Shown: positions 15,199 through 24,565 of the stretch, piece by piece
Layout: the number at the start of each line of letters is the position of its first letter
Numbering within the stretch: position 1 is the first letter of the stretch
Origin: Aedoeadaptatus acetigenes
GTDB lineage: Bacteria; Bacillota; Clostridia; Tissierellales; Peptoniphilaceae
NCBI RefSeq assembly: GCF_025566985.1
Contig: NZ_JAOQJD010000001.1
Span: 124,001-188,000 of the forward strand
Direction: 5' to 3'
DNA length: 64,000 nt
Notes under the pieces: generated by a model
Told to the model about the DNA's origin: nothing
The model's database searches: none
What the model saw: the letters and a program-made list of their open reading frames with translations, nothing else
Made by a program: the position numbers and the translations under genes

Positions 15199-18100
15199 TT
15201 AGCCGTTTAAACGTTCGTAGCTTTCGTAGCGTTCTTTGGCGTTTCTTTCAGCTGCTTCGTAGAGTGCTTCTGCACGTTCGGGGAACAGCTTCTTCAAGGA
15301 CGTGTAACGAACTTCGCCTTCGAGGAATTCTCTGTAAGGTTTCGTCGGTGCCTTGGAGTCTAAGCTGAAGGGGTTCTTGCCTTCATCTTTGAGGGTCGGG
15401 TTGTATCTGTACAGGTGCCAGTAACCGGTATCCACTGCTTTCTTTTCTTCTGCGATGGAAACGCCCATACCTTGGCGAATGCCGTGGTTGATACAGGGTG
15501 CGTAAGCGATTACTAAGGACGGTCCGTTGTAAGCTTCAGCTTCCTTAATGGCCTTGAGGGCTTGGTTCTTGTCGGCGCCGATGGCGATTTGTGCGACGTA
15601 AACGTAGCCGTAGCTGGTCATCATGAGGCCTAAGTCTTTCTTGCGAACTTCCTTACCGTTGGATGCGAATTTTGCAACTGCAGCCGTCGGGGTAGCCTTG
15701 GAGGATTGACCACCGGTGTTGGAGTAAACTTCGGTATCGACAACCATGACGTTGATGTTTTCGCCACTGGCCAATACGTGGTCTAATCCGCCATAGCCGA
15801 TGTCGTATGCCCAACCGTCACCGCCGAAGATCCATTGCGACGGTTTGATTAAGACGCGTTTCATGCTGTTGATGGAAGCCAAGAGCTTGTCTGCTTCAGC
15901 ATTGCCGGTCTTCTTGTCGAGTAAGGGAAGAATCTTGGCAGCAGCTGCCTTGGTCACTTCGTAGCTGTCGGAGTCTTCTAACCAAGCGTCGAATGCTTTG
16001 GCGATTTCTTCGTCAGCGCCTAATTCCTTGAATTCTTCCATGTGTTTCTTAATGGTTGCTCTTTGTTGATCCACTGCAACCTTCATGCCGTAGCCGTATT
16101 CTGCGTTGTCTTCGAACAAGGAGTTCGCCCAAGAGGGACCTTGGCCCTTGTCATTGGTGCAGTAAGGCATACTCGGTGCGGAACCGCCCCAGATCGAGCT
16201 ACAACCCGTTGCGTTTGCAATCATCATGTGATCGCCGAAGAGTTGAGTCACTAATTTGATATAGGGAGTTTCACCACAGCCTGCACAAGCGCCGGAGAAT
16301 TCCAGGTGAGGCATGTGGAATTGCGAGTTCTTAACATTGTCTGCAGGAATTTGATCTTGTTTGGAAGATACGGTTTCTGCAAATTTCCAGTTGGCTTCTT
16401 GTTTTTCGAATTCTTCTTCGAAGGGTACCATGACAAGTGCTTTTTCCTTTGCGGGGCATACTTGTGCACAGTTACCGCAACCGGTACAGTCGAGGGGAGA
16501 AACTTGAATGCGATATTCGAAGCCTTCCAGACCCTTACCGTTGGGTTTCTTCGTTTCGAAAGCTGCCGGTTTCTTTGCTGCTTCTTCTTCGTCTAATAAG
16601 AAGGGACGAATAACAGCGTGGGGGCAGACGAAGGAACATTGGTTACATTGGATACAGTTATCGATTTGCCATTGAGGAACGTTCACTGCGATGCCGCGTT
16701 TTTCGTATCTGGACGTACCGGACATGAAGGTACCGTCTTCCATGCCTTGGAATGCGCTGACGGGAAGGTCGTTACCTTCTTGGCGCGTCATGGGAACGAG
16801 GATGTCGTTAATGAATGCCGGTGCACCTTCGATTTCGTGGGATTCGGTTTCGCTTAAGCTTGCCCATTCCTTCGGATAATCTACTTTGTGCGCAGCGTTC
16901 ATACCTGCATCAACGGCAGCGTAGTTCATGTTGACGATGTCTTCGCCCTTGTGGCCGTAGTCTTTGACGATGGCTTCTTTTAATTTTTCTGCGGCAACAT
17001 CTTCGGGAAGTACTTCGGAAAGTTTGAAGAATGCTGCTTGCATAACCATGTTGGTACGGTTGCCCAAGCCGACTTCGCCTGCGATCTTGGTTGCGTTGAT
17101 GATGTAGAAATCTACCTCATTTTCAGCAATGGAACGTTTTAAGCTTGCGGGAAGATTTTCTTCCAATTCAGCTTCATCCCAGGTGGTGTTCAATAAGAAG
17201 GTACCGCCTTTTTTGATGCCGCGAAGCAGGTCGTATTGGTGTACGTAGGATTGCTTGGAGCAGGAGATGAAGTTTGCGGAAGTCAACAGGTACGTGGACG
17301 TAATCTTGTTGTTACCGAAACGTAAGTGAGACATGGTAACGCCACCGGATTTCTTCGAGTCATAGTCGAAGTAACCTTGTGCGTACATATCGGTGCCGTC
17401 GCCGATGATCTTGATGGCGCTCTTGTTTGCACCGACGGTACCGTCAGAACCGAAGCCCCAGAATTTGCAACCGATGGTTCCTTCCGGTTCGGTTTCGATA
17501 AATTCGTCGACATCCAAGGATAAGTTGGTGACGTCGTCAACGATACCGATGGTGAAACCTTCTTTCGGTTCGCTAGCACGCAGGTTCTTGTAAACTGCGA
17601 GGATTTGAGACGGGGTGGTGTCCTTGCTGCCTAAGCCGTAGCGGCCGCCGATGATAACCGGGCGATCGTCGCGGTCATAGTACATGTCTTTAACATCGAG
17701 CATTAAGGGTTCAGCCATTGCGCCTTTTTCCTTGGTGCGATCTAAGACAGCCACTCTCTTGACGCTCTTCGGCATGATGTCGAGGAAGTGTTTCTTGGAG
17801 AAGGGACGATAGAGGTGAACTTTCAGTACACCGACTTTTTCGCCCTTTGCATTTAAGTAGTCGACAACTTCTTCAATGGTTTCGGTGACGGAACCCATTG
17901 CTACGATGACGTCTTCTGCGTTTTCATCGCCGTAGTAGTTAAACAGTCCGTAGTTTCTGCCGGTTAATTCGGAGATTTGTTTCATGTAATCTTCCGTAAT
18001 ACCGATGATGTCCGTGTAGAAGTGGTTGGAAGCTTCTACTTCTTGGAAGTAAATGTCGGGGTTTTGTGCCGTACCGCGTACTTCGGGATCTTGGGGAGCC

Positions 18101-18723
18101 AAAGCACGTGCTCTGAATGCATTGACTGCGTCCATGTCGACGAGTTTTGCCAAGTCGTCGTATTCGAGCACTTCGATTTTTTGGATTTCGTGGGACGTAC
18201 GGAAACCGTCGAAGAAGTGAACGAAGGGGACGCGGCCTTTGATTGCGGACAAGTGAGCAACGCCGGCTAAGTCCATGGCTTCTTGTACGGAACCGGATGC
18301 AAGTAATGCGAAACCGGATGCGCGAGCAGCCATAACGTCTTGGTGGTCACCGAAAATGCTCAGCGCGTGGCTGGCTAATGCACGAGCTGCAACGTGGAAT
18401 ACGCCGGGAAGCAATTCCCCTGCAATCTTGTACATGTTCGGGAGCATCAGGAGAAGACCTTGAGATGCGGTGTAGGTCGTGGTCAAGGCACCTGCTTGAA
18501 GTGCACCGTGTACGGCACCTGCTGCGCCGGCTTCGGATTGCATTTCCTTTACAGATACTTCGTTGCCGAAAATATTCTTTCTGTGATTGCTTGCCCAGGC
18601 ATCAATATGTTCTGCCATCGGGGATGAGGGCGTGATCGGGTAGATGCACGCCAGGTCAGAGAACGCATAAGCCACGTGCGCGGCCGCTGTGTTCCCGTCC
18701 ATTGTTTTCATCGTCTTTGCCAT
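15199..18723 (-). CDS. nifJ: Pyruvate:ferredoxin (flavodoxin) oxidoreductase, single-chain
   Basis: 1174 residues, the normal size of the fused alpha-beta-gamma-delta enzyme. It oxidises pyruvate with CoA to acetyl-CoA and CO2 and reduces ferredoxin, which the Rnf complex in this window can use. Domains in order: pyrimidine-binding and transketolase-like domains (residues 1-400), gamma domain (about 410-630), a two-cluster ferredoxin insert (CIQCNQCSFVCP near 690 and CTGCGNCAQVCP near 745), and the thiamine-diphosphate domain with the extra cluster ligand (CAGCGETPYIKL near 820). A TAGGAGG ribosome-binding site precedes the ATG. It is monocistronic with its own promoter and terminator. Confidence 0.97.
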   Translation of the reverse strand: MAKTMKTMDGNTAAAHVAYAFSDLACIYPITPSSPMAEHIDAWASNHRKNIFGNEVSVKEMQSEAGAAGAVHGALQAGALTTTYTASQGLLLMLPNMYKIAGELLPGVFHVAARALASHALSIFGDHQDVMAARASGFALLASGSVQEAMDLAGVAHLSAIKGRVPFVHFFDGFRTSHEIQKIEVLEYDDLAKLVDMDAVNAFRARALAPQDPEVRGTAQNPDIYFQEVEASNHFYTDIIGITEDYMKQISELTGRNYGLFNYYGDENAEDVIVAMGSVTETIEEVVDYLNAKGEKVGVLKVHLYRPFSKKHFLDIMPKSVKRVAVLDRTKEKGAMAEPLMLDVKDMYYDRDDRPVIIGGRYGLGSKDTTPSQILAVYKNLRASEPKEGFTIGIVDDVTNLSLDVDEFIETEPEGTIGCKFWGFGSDGTVGANKSAIKIIGDGTDMYAQGYFDYDSKKSGGVTMSHLRFGNNKITSTYLLTSANFISCSKQSYVHQYDLLRGIKKGGTFLLNTTWDEAELEENLPASLKRSIAENEVDFYIINATKIAGEVGLGNRTNMVMQAAFFKLSEVLPEDVAAEKLKEAIVKDYGHKGEDIVNMNYAAVDAGMNAAHKVDYPKEWASLSETESHEIEGAPAFINDILVPMTRQEGNDLPVSAFQGMEDGTFMSGTSRYEKRGIAVNVPQWQIDNCIQCNQCSFVCPHAVIRPFLLDEEEAAKKPAAFETKKPNGKGLEGFEYRIQVSPLDCTGCGNCAQVCPAKEKALVMVPFEEEFEKQEANWKFAETVSSKQDQIPADNVKNSQFHMPHLEFSGACAGCGETPYIKLVTQLFGDHMMIANATGCSSIWGGSAPSMPYCTNDKGQGPSWANSLFEDNAEYGYGMKVAVDQQRATIKKHMEEFKELGADEEIAKAFDAWLEDSDSYEVTKAAAAKILPLLDKKTGNAEADKLLASINSMKRVLIKPSQWIFGGDGWAYDIGYGGLDHVLASGENINVMVVDTEVYSNTGGQSSKATPTAAVAKFASNGKEVRKKDLGLMMTSYGYVYVAQIAIGADKNQALKAIKEAEAYNGPSLVIAYAPCINHGIRQGMGVSIAEEKKAVDTGYWHLYRYNPTLKDEGKNPFSLDSKAPTKPYREFLEGEVRYTSLKKLFPERAEALYEAAERNAKERYESYERLNG

Positions 18724-18761
18724 TTGAACCTCCTAATTTAACAACATTTTCCTATGACTCA

Positions 18762-18789
18762 ATTATATCAGTCATAAATTGAAATTCAA
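18762..18789 (-). promoter_or_regulatory. por promoter
   Basis: On the minus strand TTGAAT (18784-18789) and TATAAT (18762-18767) are 16 bases apart, about 40 bases upstream of the por start. This is close to the sigma-A consensus and fits a strongly expressed central enzyme. Confidence 0.7.
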
Positions 18790-18877
18790 GTCGTTGACCG
18801 AAGTATTCAATATTTCGATATGTTAAAAAACAAACAATTAGTTTTTCGCTAAATGTTGTTGCCGGCGCAATAATTTT

Positions 18878-19822
18878 TTAATGGTTGAGTTTATTTTTTT
18901 CGATGGAATCCAACACCCTTTGATTCAGTGCTTCCGCCGCATTGTAGCCCATTTCTTTCTGTTTGAAGTTCCTCGTTGCGATTTCGATAATCATGGATGT
19001 GTTGCGGCCGGTGCGCATGGGGATTTCGATCTTGGGCACGGATTTTCCCAAGATTTCAATTTTATCGTCTTCCATACCCAATCGGTTATAATCGGCGAAA
19101 TCATCCCATTGGGTCAGTTCGATAACTAGTTCCACTTCTTTTTCCTCCATGATGCAACCGATACCAAAGAGGCGCTCCACGTCGATGATGCCGATGCCCC
19201 GGATTTCCATAAAGTGGCGGGTGATTTTCGGCGAGGTGCCGATGAGGCGATTGTCCAACATGCGGATGAGGACGGAGTCGTCGGCGATGAGTTTGTGGCC
19301 GCTGACGATGAGATCCAGGGCGGTTTCCGACTTGCCGATGCCGCTTTCGCCGGTGATTAACACGCCCACGCCGTAGATGTCGAGGAGAATGCCGTGTTTT
19401 CGAATGGAGGGAGCCAGAGCCCGCTGCATATAGGTGATGATTTTGTAAAGGGCGATGCTCGTGGAGTCGGCGGTGCGCAAAATGGTGCAGTTGTTTTTGC
19501 CGGCGTAGGTCAGCATTTCCGGGAAGACTTCTTGGTTTTTGGTGATGATCAGCACGGTGATCTTGTGTTCGAAGAAGGTCTTCAGTCGCAAATCCCGCAC
19601 TTTCGGATCCAAGCCTTTTAAATAGCACCACTCGGCGCCGCCGATGACCTGAATGCGATCGGCGACAAATTTCGTGTAGAAGCCGCAGAGTTGCAGGCCG
19701 GGTCGATTGCATTCCGAGGAATACAGGCGGACGGTGCGGGTATTGTCCGCCAGTTGAATGACTTCGTAGTCGTTGTCTGCGATCAGCTGTTGCACGCTGA
19801 CGCTTTGTTTTTTATTGCTCAT
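18878..19822 (-). CDS. hprK: HPr kinase/phosphorylase
   Basis: 314 residues. It phosphorylates Ser46 of HPr in response to glycolytic intermediates and reverses the reaction with phosphate, controlling catabolite repression in Bacillota. The Walker A GESGIGKSETALDLI is near residue 155 and the HprK signature EIRGIGIIDVERLFGIG near residue 205. The N-terminal domain (1-130) is the usual hexamer-forming part. The start overlaps the end of uvrC by 11 bases and has GGAGGT upstream. The uvrC-hprK pairing recurs in related anaerobes as far as I recall. Confidence 0.97.
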   Translation of the reverse strand: MSNKKQSVSVQQLIADNDYEVIQLADNTRTVRLYSSECNRPGLQLCGFYTKFVADRIQVIGGAEWCYLKGLDPKVRDLRLKTFFEHKITVLIITKNQEVFPEMLTYAGKNNCTILRTADSTSIALYKIITYMQRALAPSIRKHGILLDIYGVGVLITGESGIGKSETALDLIVSGHKLIADDSVLIRMLDNRLIGTSPKITRHFMEIRGIGIIDVERLFGIGCIMEEKEVELVIELTQWDDFADYNRLGMEDDKIEILGKSVPKIEIPMRTGRNTSMIIEIATRNFKQKEMGYNAAEALNQRVLDSIEKNKLNH

Positions 19823-21677
19823 CTTTACCTCCGTGAAAGTGGTCGTACAGGGATTGTGCCGCAGCTTTCGTCATGCCGTCCACCGACGCGAGGCTCTCCA
19901 CATCGGCGGCTTTTATTTTCGAAAGGGATTGAAAGGCCTGCATCAGGGCCTGTTTGCGCTTGGGCCCGATGCCCGGGATTACGTCCAGCTCCGACTGAAA
20001 GCTCGACTTGGACCGCAGGCTCCTATGATAGGTAATGGCGAAGCGGTGGGCTTCTTCTTGAATTTGGTAGGTGAGGCGATAAATCGGGGAATTTTTTGCC
20101 ACGCGAATCTCTTCTTTATTGAAGTAAATGCCCCGGGTCTTGTGAAAGTCGTCTTTGACGAGGCCCGCCACGGGAATGTCTAAATTCAATTCTTCCAAGA
20201 CGCTTAGGGCCTGGGTCACCTGCCCCTTTCCTCCGTCCATAAAGATCAGATCGGGGAATTTCGCGAAGCCTTTGCTCTCCCCGAGGCCGGCCTTTTCTCT
20301 CAGGCCCCGCTTAAAGCGGCGGGTGAGCACTTCCCGTAAGGATGCGTAATCGTCGGGCCCCACCACGTCTTTTATGCGAAAACGGCGATAATCCGTCTTC
20401 TTAGGCAAGCCGTCTTCAAAAACCACCATGGAACCCACGGATTCCACGCCGGAAATATTGGAGATATCGTAGGCTTCGATGCGCTGAAGGACGCCTTCCA
20501 TACCCAAGGCTTCCTGCAATGCTTCCAGTGTATTCTCCACGGTTTTTTGTTTCGTGCGCATTTGATCGGAATGCTTGTCCAACATGTCGATGGCGTTTTT
20601 TCTGACCATGGTCATGATCTGCTTCTTCTCGCCGATTTTCGGCACCACCACATGGACATTGGCGCCTTTTTTCTCCGTGAGCATGGCCTCGATTAATTCC
20701 CGCTCGTCGAAGTATTCGTGAACGTAGAGCTTGCCGGGAATGTAGGCGGTGCCGTGGTAAAACTGGGTGATAAAGGCTTTTAAAAGTTGCCCCGGGCTGT
20801 CGCCGTAGGGATTTTCCATAAAGAAATGTTCCCGGCCCATGTTTTTTCCCCGGCGGAAGAAGAAAATTTGGATGCACACGTCCCGTCCCTGTGCCGCGAG
20901 GCCAATGACGTCGAATTCGTCGTCTTTTCCCGCCGCCGTAATGCGCTGCTTTTCCGTCAAGGTATCGAGGGCCTGAAGCTTGTCCCGAATGGCCGCCGCC
21001 TTTTCAAATTCCAGGGCCCTGCTTGCCGCTTTCATCTCCTCTTCCAATTCGTCGATAAAAGGCACTTTCTTGCCGTCGAGAAAATCCTCGATGCCTGAAA
21101 TGTAGCCGGTGTAATCGTCGGCGGATACGGCGCCGATGCAGGGGCCGGCGCAGCGATGAATGTGGTAGTTTAAACAGGGTCGCACCACGGGATTGGGCTT
21201 GGACAGATCCAGCTTGCAGTTTCTTAAGGGAAAGCGCTCGTGGAGAATGTCGATGGCGGAATTTACCGCCAAGACGTCGGGAAAGGGACCGTAGTAGCGG
21301 GCGCCGTCTTTAAGAATGCGCCGCGTCTTCATGAGCCGGGGAAAGGGCTCGTTGGTTACTTTAATGTAGGGGTATTGCTTGTCGTCGCGAAGCAAGATAT
21401 TGTACTTGGGCAAGTATTCTTTGATTAAATTGGATTCCAGAATCAAGGATTCCAATTCGCTTGAGACGATGATGTATTCGAAGTCTTCGATGTGGGCGAC
21501 CATGCTTCGCACTTTCTTGTCTTTTTTCCCGTAGGACCCGAAGTACTGCCGCACCCGTTTTTTTAAATTTTTCGCCTTTCCCACGTAAATAATCTGATCC
21601 AGTTTGTTCTTCATTAAGTAGACGCCGGGATCGTCGGGCAAGGTCTTTAATTTTTCTCGTATGGCTACCTGACTCAT
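19812..21677 (-). CDS. uvrC: Excinuclease ABC subunit C
   Basis: 621 residues, the usual length. It makes both incisions in nucleotide excision repair with UvrB. The N-terminal GIY-YIG nuclease starts at DDPGVYLMKNKLDQIIYVGK and runs to about residue 95. A UvrB-interacting UVR helix (FEKAAAIRDKLQAL) is near residue 215, the RNase H-like C-terminal nuclease spans about 370-540 (YDISNISG, FMDGGKGQV), and the helix-hairpin-helix pair is at the end (DVIPGIGPKRKQALMQAF). A terminator hairpin ends only about 22 bases upstream of the start, so it must be transcribed by read-through or from a promoter embedded in comEA. Confidence 0.97.
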   Translation of the reverse strand: MSQVAIREKLKTLPDDPGVYLMKNKLDQIIYVGKAKNLKKRVRQYFGSYGKKDKKVRSMVAHIEDFEYIIVSSELESLILESNLIKEYLPKYNILLRDDKQYPYIKVTNEPFPRLMKTRRILKDGARYYGPFPDVLAVNSAIDILHERFPLRNCKLDLSKPNPVVRPCLNYHIHRCAGPCIGAVSADDYTGYISGIEDFLDGKKVPFIDELEEEMKAASRALEFEKAAAIRDKLQALDTLTEKQRITAAGKDDEFDVIGLAAQGRDVCIQIFFFRRGKNMGREHFFMENPYGDSPGQLLKAFITQFYHGTAYIPGKLYVHEYFDERELIEAMLTEKKGANVHVVVPKIGEKKQIMTMVRKNAIDMLDKHSDQMRTKQKTVENTLEALQEALGMEGVLQRIEAYDISNISGVESVGSMVVFEDGLPKKTDYRRFRIKDVVGPDDYASLREVLTRRFKRGLREKAGLGESKGFAKFPDLIFMDGGKGQVTQALSVLEELNLDIPVAGLVKDDFHKTRGIYFNKEEIRVAKNSPIYRLTYQIQEEAHRFAITYHRSLRSKSSFQSELDVIPGIGPKRKQALMQAFQSLSKIKAADVESLASVDGMTKAAAQSLYDHFHGGKDEQ

Positions 21678-21698
21678 GACACGCTCCTGGAAACTAGC

Positions 21699-21725
21699 AA
21701 AAAACTGACCCCGTCGGTCAGTTTT
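21699..21725 (-). terminator. Intrinsic terminator after comEA
   Basis: A 10-bp stem (AAAACTGACC with GGTCAGTTTT) with a 5-base loop is followed on the minus strand by a run of six T. It overlaps the comEA stop codon and ends the obg-to-comEA transcript. It also stands directly in front of uvrC, leaving no room for a separate promoter between hairpin and ribosome-binding site. Confidence 0.8.
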
Positions 21726-22338
21726 AAAGTTGAATATTATTTTTTAAGCTTTCAAAGGTCTTGTCGCCGATGCCCGGCACTTCTTTTAAATCCTCCACGG
21801 CGGTAAATGGATGGGCCGTGCGGTATTCGATAATTTTATCGGCGGTTTTTTCGCCGACGCCGGGTAAGGTCATCAGGTCCTCTTTCGAACCGTTTTGTAT
21901 GCTCACCGGTCCTTTTGCGGCGGGAGATGCCCCGGGCGCAGAAACGGCCGGAGCTTGTTCGCCGACTTTAGGGATGTAAAGTTTTTCCTCGTCATTGAGC
22001 TTTTTCGCCAGATTAATTTGCGAGGTGTCGGCATTTCCCACGATGCCGCCCGCCGCCGTGATGCCGTCTTTTACTCGGGCGCCTTTTTCCAGTTCGTAAA
22101 GGCCCGGATTTTTTACGGCGCCGCCGATGTCCACGTAGATGGCGGAGCCGATGCCTTCTTCCGCAGCAGGGGCCGCCTCTTTCTTAAAATTGGCCCGGGA
22201 AACTTCGTCACTTTCAATGACGAAGGACGGTTCATCGGTCCCCTCCGCCTTCAGGCGAAAATGGTAATAGGACACGGTGAGGACCAGCAAGCAGAGGAAA
22301 ACAAAGGCCAGCACCTTTTCCCGATCGGTGAGCTTCAT
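21724..22338 (-). CDS. comEA: ComEA-family DNA-binding/uptake protein
   Basis: 204 residues: one N-terminal membrane anchor (residues 9-27), a SLBB domain (about 68-125, IYVDIGGAVKNPGLYELEKG), a proline/alanine-rich linker, and a C-terminal double helix-hairpin-helix (LMTLPGVGEKTADKIIEYR and LKEVPGIGDKTFESLKN) that binds DNA without sequence preference. In competent Gram-positives ComEA binds incoming DNA at the cell surface. No comEC or comEB lies next to it here. It is the last gene of the obg operon, 16 bases after the RidA gene. Confidence 0.93.
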   Translation of the reverse strand: MKLTDREKVLAFVFLCLLVLTVSYYHFRLKAEGTDEPSFVIESDEVSRANFKKEAAPAAEEGIGSAIYVDIGGAVKNPGLYELEKGARVKDGITAAGGIVGNADTSQINLAKKLNDEEKLYIPKVGEQAPAVSAPGASPAAKGPVSIQNGSKEDLMTLPGVGEKTADKIIEYRTAHPFTAVEDLKEVPGIGDKTFESLKNNIQL

Positions 22339-22354
22339 AAGATCTCCGTGGGCG

Positions 22355-22729
22355 TTACTTTACGCGCGCAATGGCTTCGGCTTCGATGACCACGTTTTTC
22401 GGAAGGGCGGTGACGGCGACGCAACTGCGGGCCGGCTTGTGATCCGTGAAAAATTCTCCATACACTTCGTTGATATCGGCGAATTGGCCCATGTCCAAAA
22501 TAAAGAGATTCACCTTCATGACGTGGTTTAAATCGGAACCAGACGCTTCGAGAAGATTCTTTACATTCGTAAGGCATTGGCGGGTAGCTTCTTTAATATC
22601 GGTTTTGACTTCTCCGGTTTTCGGATCCACGGGAATTTGGCCCGATAAGTACACGACGCCGCCGTCTTCTACGGCTTGGGAATAGGGGCCGATGGCCGCC
22701 ACGGTCTTGTCCGTTTGAATCATTTTCAT
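22355..22729 (-). CDS. ridA: RidA-family enamine/imine deaminase
   Basis: 124 residues, a full-length RidA/YjgF/YER057c protein. It hydrolyses reactive 2-aminoacrylate-type enamines released by pyridoxal-phosphate enzymes. Diagnostic features are AIGPYSQAV near residue 14, VYLSGQIPVDPKTGE near residue 31 and the catalytic Arg region ARSCVAVTALPKN near residue 102. The start overlaps the rsfS stop (ATGA), showing translational coupling. Confidence 0.95.
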   Translation of the reverse strand: MKMIQTDKTVAAIGPYSQAVEDGGVVYLSGQIPVDPKTGEVKTDIKEATRQCLTNVKNLLEASGSDLNHVMKVNLFILDMGQFADINEVYGEFFTDHKPARSCVAVTALPKNVVIEAEAIARVK

Positions 22730-23082
22730 TGCTCTTCCTCACTTTTTCGATTGTCTTTGCTCCACAAGCGTTCCAAATTGTAGAATTCACGCATATCCCG
22801 GTGGAAAATATGCACGATCACGTCGCCGTAATCCAAAATAATCCAGCGGGACTGGCCGTTGCCTTCGTGATGGTAGGTGTGGTAGCCCGCCTCGGCCATT
22901 TTGTCTTCCACTTCTTCGGCGATGGCGTTTAATTGAGGTGTCGAGCCGCCACTAATAATGACAAAGTAATCGGCGATGGCCGTCATGTCCCGAATATCCA
23001 GGGTTTGAATATCCGCACCGCCTCTGGCATCGGCGCTTTTTTCGATAATATCTAACATGGCTTGAATATTGTCTTTGCTCAT
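22726..23082 (-). CDS. rsfS: Ribosomal silencing factor
   Basis: 118 residues of the RsfS/Iojap family, which binds L14 on the 50S subunit and blocks joining with 30S. The conserved core runs from KSADARGGADIQTLDIRDMT (residue 14 on) through DYFVIISGGSTPQLNAIAEE to ESRWI-like GQSRWIILDYGDVIVHIF near residue 85. It sits in the nadD-yqeK-LCP-rsfS string common in clostridia and overlaps ridA by four bases. Confidence 0.96.
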   Translation of the reverse strand: MSKDNIQAMLDIIEKSADARGGADIQTLDIRDMTAIADYFVIISGGSTPQLNAIAEEVEDKMAEAGYHTYHHEGNGQSRWIILDYGDVIVHIFHRDMREFYNLERLWSKDNRKSEEEQ

Positions 23083-23111
23083 AATTACCTCCTTGTTCTA
23101 TTCGTACCCTA

Positions 23112-24011
23112 TTACTTCTGCTTTACGTTCATCTTGTAGAATAATTGATCCGTGCCGTCGAAATCCACGATGTAGTAGCTCAGGCCGCCAATCATATCCG
23201 CCGTGCCGGGGATCGTCGCCGTTTGGAGATTTTCCTCGCCGATGGAGACCATGGTCAGCCCCATGCGGGACACCTTCGACATGGGCATATTGCTCGTCGT
23301 GTTGTCCATGTAGCTTACCAGAAGAGACGGCGCGTGGAGTACGCCTTTGGAGCTTTTCACCTTTTGTATAAAGGCGGACATAAAAGCCTGTTGCGCCTTC
23401 ACGCGATCCAGGTCGGCGTTTTTATAGCCTTTTCTGAAACGCAGAAATTGCATGGCCTGATCGCCGTTTAAATGTTGCCGGCCTTCTTTCAGATGAATGG
23501 AAAGGGGCGGATCCGCCGAGGGATCTTCGTAGTCCATGTCCATGGGCACGTAGACGTCGACGCCGTCCACGATGTCCACCACGTCTTTGACGAAGGCGTA
23601 GTCCACGACGATGTAATAGGGAATGTTCAAATCAAAGTTTTCATTGACGGTTTTAAGGGCCAGGTCGGCCTTGCCGTAGGCGTAGGCGTGATTTAATTTC
23701 GTCTTGCCGTGATCCTCGATTTTTACCCGGGAGTCCCGAGGCAGAGAAATCAACGACGCCGACTTCTTCTCCCCGTCCACGTCCAAGACCATCATCACGT
23801 CGCTTCGTGTATTTTCCGCCTTCTTCGAATTCAAACTGTCCACGCCGATTAAGAGAACCTGGAATTTTTCGTTGCTGTTTTTTAAATCGCTGATCCAGGT
23901 CTTCGCCTCGGAATCGTCGCCCATGCTGGTGTAAAAATTCAGGGCGAGGACGCCGACAAAGACGATCAGCAGCGTGAGGAAAAATCCTCGAAAGAAACTC
24001 TTCATCTTCAT
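23112..24011 (-). CDS. LCP-family (LytR-CpsA-Psr) cell wall ligase
   Basis: 299 residues: a short cytoplasmic tail, one membrane helix (residues 8-27) and an extracellular LCP domain (about 50-230). The pyrophosphate-binding features include NTRSDVMMVLDVD, SLPRDSRV and the late FLRFRKGYKNADLDRVKAQQ, with Arg and Asp residues in the expected places. LCP enzymes transfer undecaprenyl-linked glycopolymers to peptidoglycan. The C-terminal tail after residue 240 is short. Its stop lies 29 bases before rsfS and its start overlaps yqeK. Confidence 0.95.
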   Translation of the reverse strand: MKMKSFFRGFFLTLLIVFVGVLALNFYTSMGDDSEAKTWISDLKNSNEKFQVLLIGVDSLNSKKAENTRSDVMMVLDVDGEKKSASLISLPRDSRVKIEDHGKTKLNHAYAYGKADLALKTVNENFDLNIPYYIVVDYAFVKDVVDIVDGVDVYVPMDMDYEDPSADPPLSIHLKEGRQHLNGDQAMQFLRFRKGYKNADLDRVKAQQAFMSAFIQKVKSSKGVLHAPSLLVSYMDNTTSNMPMSKVSRMGLTMVSIGEENLQTATIPGTADMIGGLSYYIVDFDGTDQLFYKMNVKQK

Positions 24012-24565
24012 TTCTCCATGTAATCATTGTAACAGCGGACGGTGTCTAAATGGACGGCGGTGCCTTGCTTAATGAGAAAAAGTAAATTGCCCTGCAAGGA
24101 CGCGGCCATGGCTTCTTTAAGATCGGCCTCGGCTTTTTTTCGCAGGTCGTCTACGCCGTCGAAATTTCGCATGGGCTCCAGGTAATCAGCCAAAAACACC
24201 ACCTCTTCCACCGGCGACATGTTCTCCGTGCCCGTGGTGTGGTAGCGAATGGCCCGAAGGATTTCTTCATCTTCGATGCCGTAGTCGACTCGCGCCGCCT
24301 CCGCCGCCACGTAGGCGTGGAGCACTTGAGGAAAGGCTTTAAAGCTATCCAGATCCTTTACGTTCAGGCGCTCGGCCTCTTTCCACAAACGCGCATTGTC
24401 TTTGTATTTGCAAATGTCGTGAAACAAAGCTGCGGTGCGGGCCTTTTCCACGTCCACGCCGTGAATTTTCGCGAGCTTTTCCGCCGTTTCCGTGACGCGA
24501 AGAATATGCTTGTAGCGTTTTTCGCCGATGGCATCGACGATTTGATCAAATGCAGGCGCTTTCAA
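24008..24565 (-). CDS. yqeK: Symmetrical diadenosine tetraphosphatase, YqeK family HD protein
   Basis: 185 residues with an HD-domain metal site: H at KHILRVTETA (residue 20), HD in ALFHDICKY (residue 49-50), then HAYVAAEAA and D at FLADYLEP. YqeK hydrolyses Ap4A to two ADP. It lies between nadD and the LCP gene with four-base overlaps on both sides, the standard clostridial arrangement. Confidence 0.95.
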   Translation of the reverse strand: MKAPAFDQIVDAIGEKRYKHILRVTETAEKLAKIHGVDVEKARTAALFHDICKYKDNARLWKEAERLNVKDLDSFKAFPQVLHAYVAAEAARVDYGIEDEEILRAIRYHTTGTENMSPVEEVVFLADYLEPMRNFDGVDDLRKKAEADLKEAMAASLQGNLLFLIKQGTAVHLDTVRCYNDYMEK

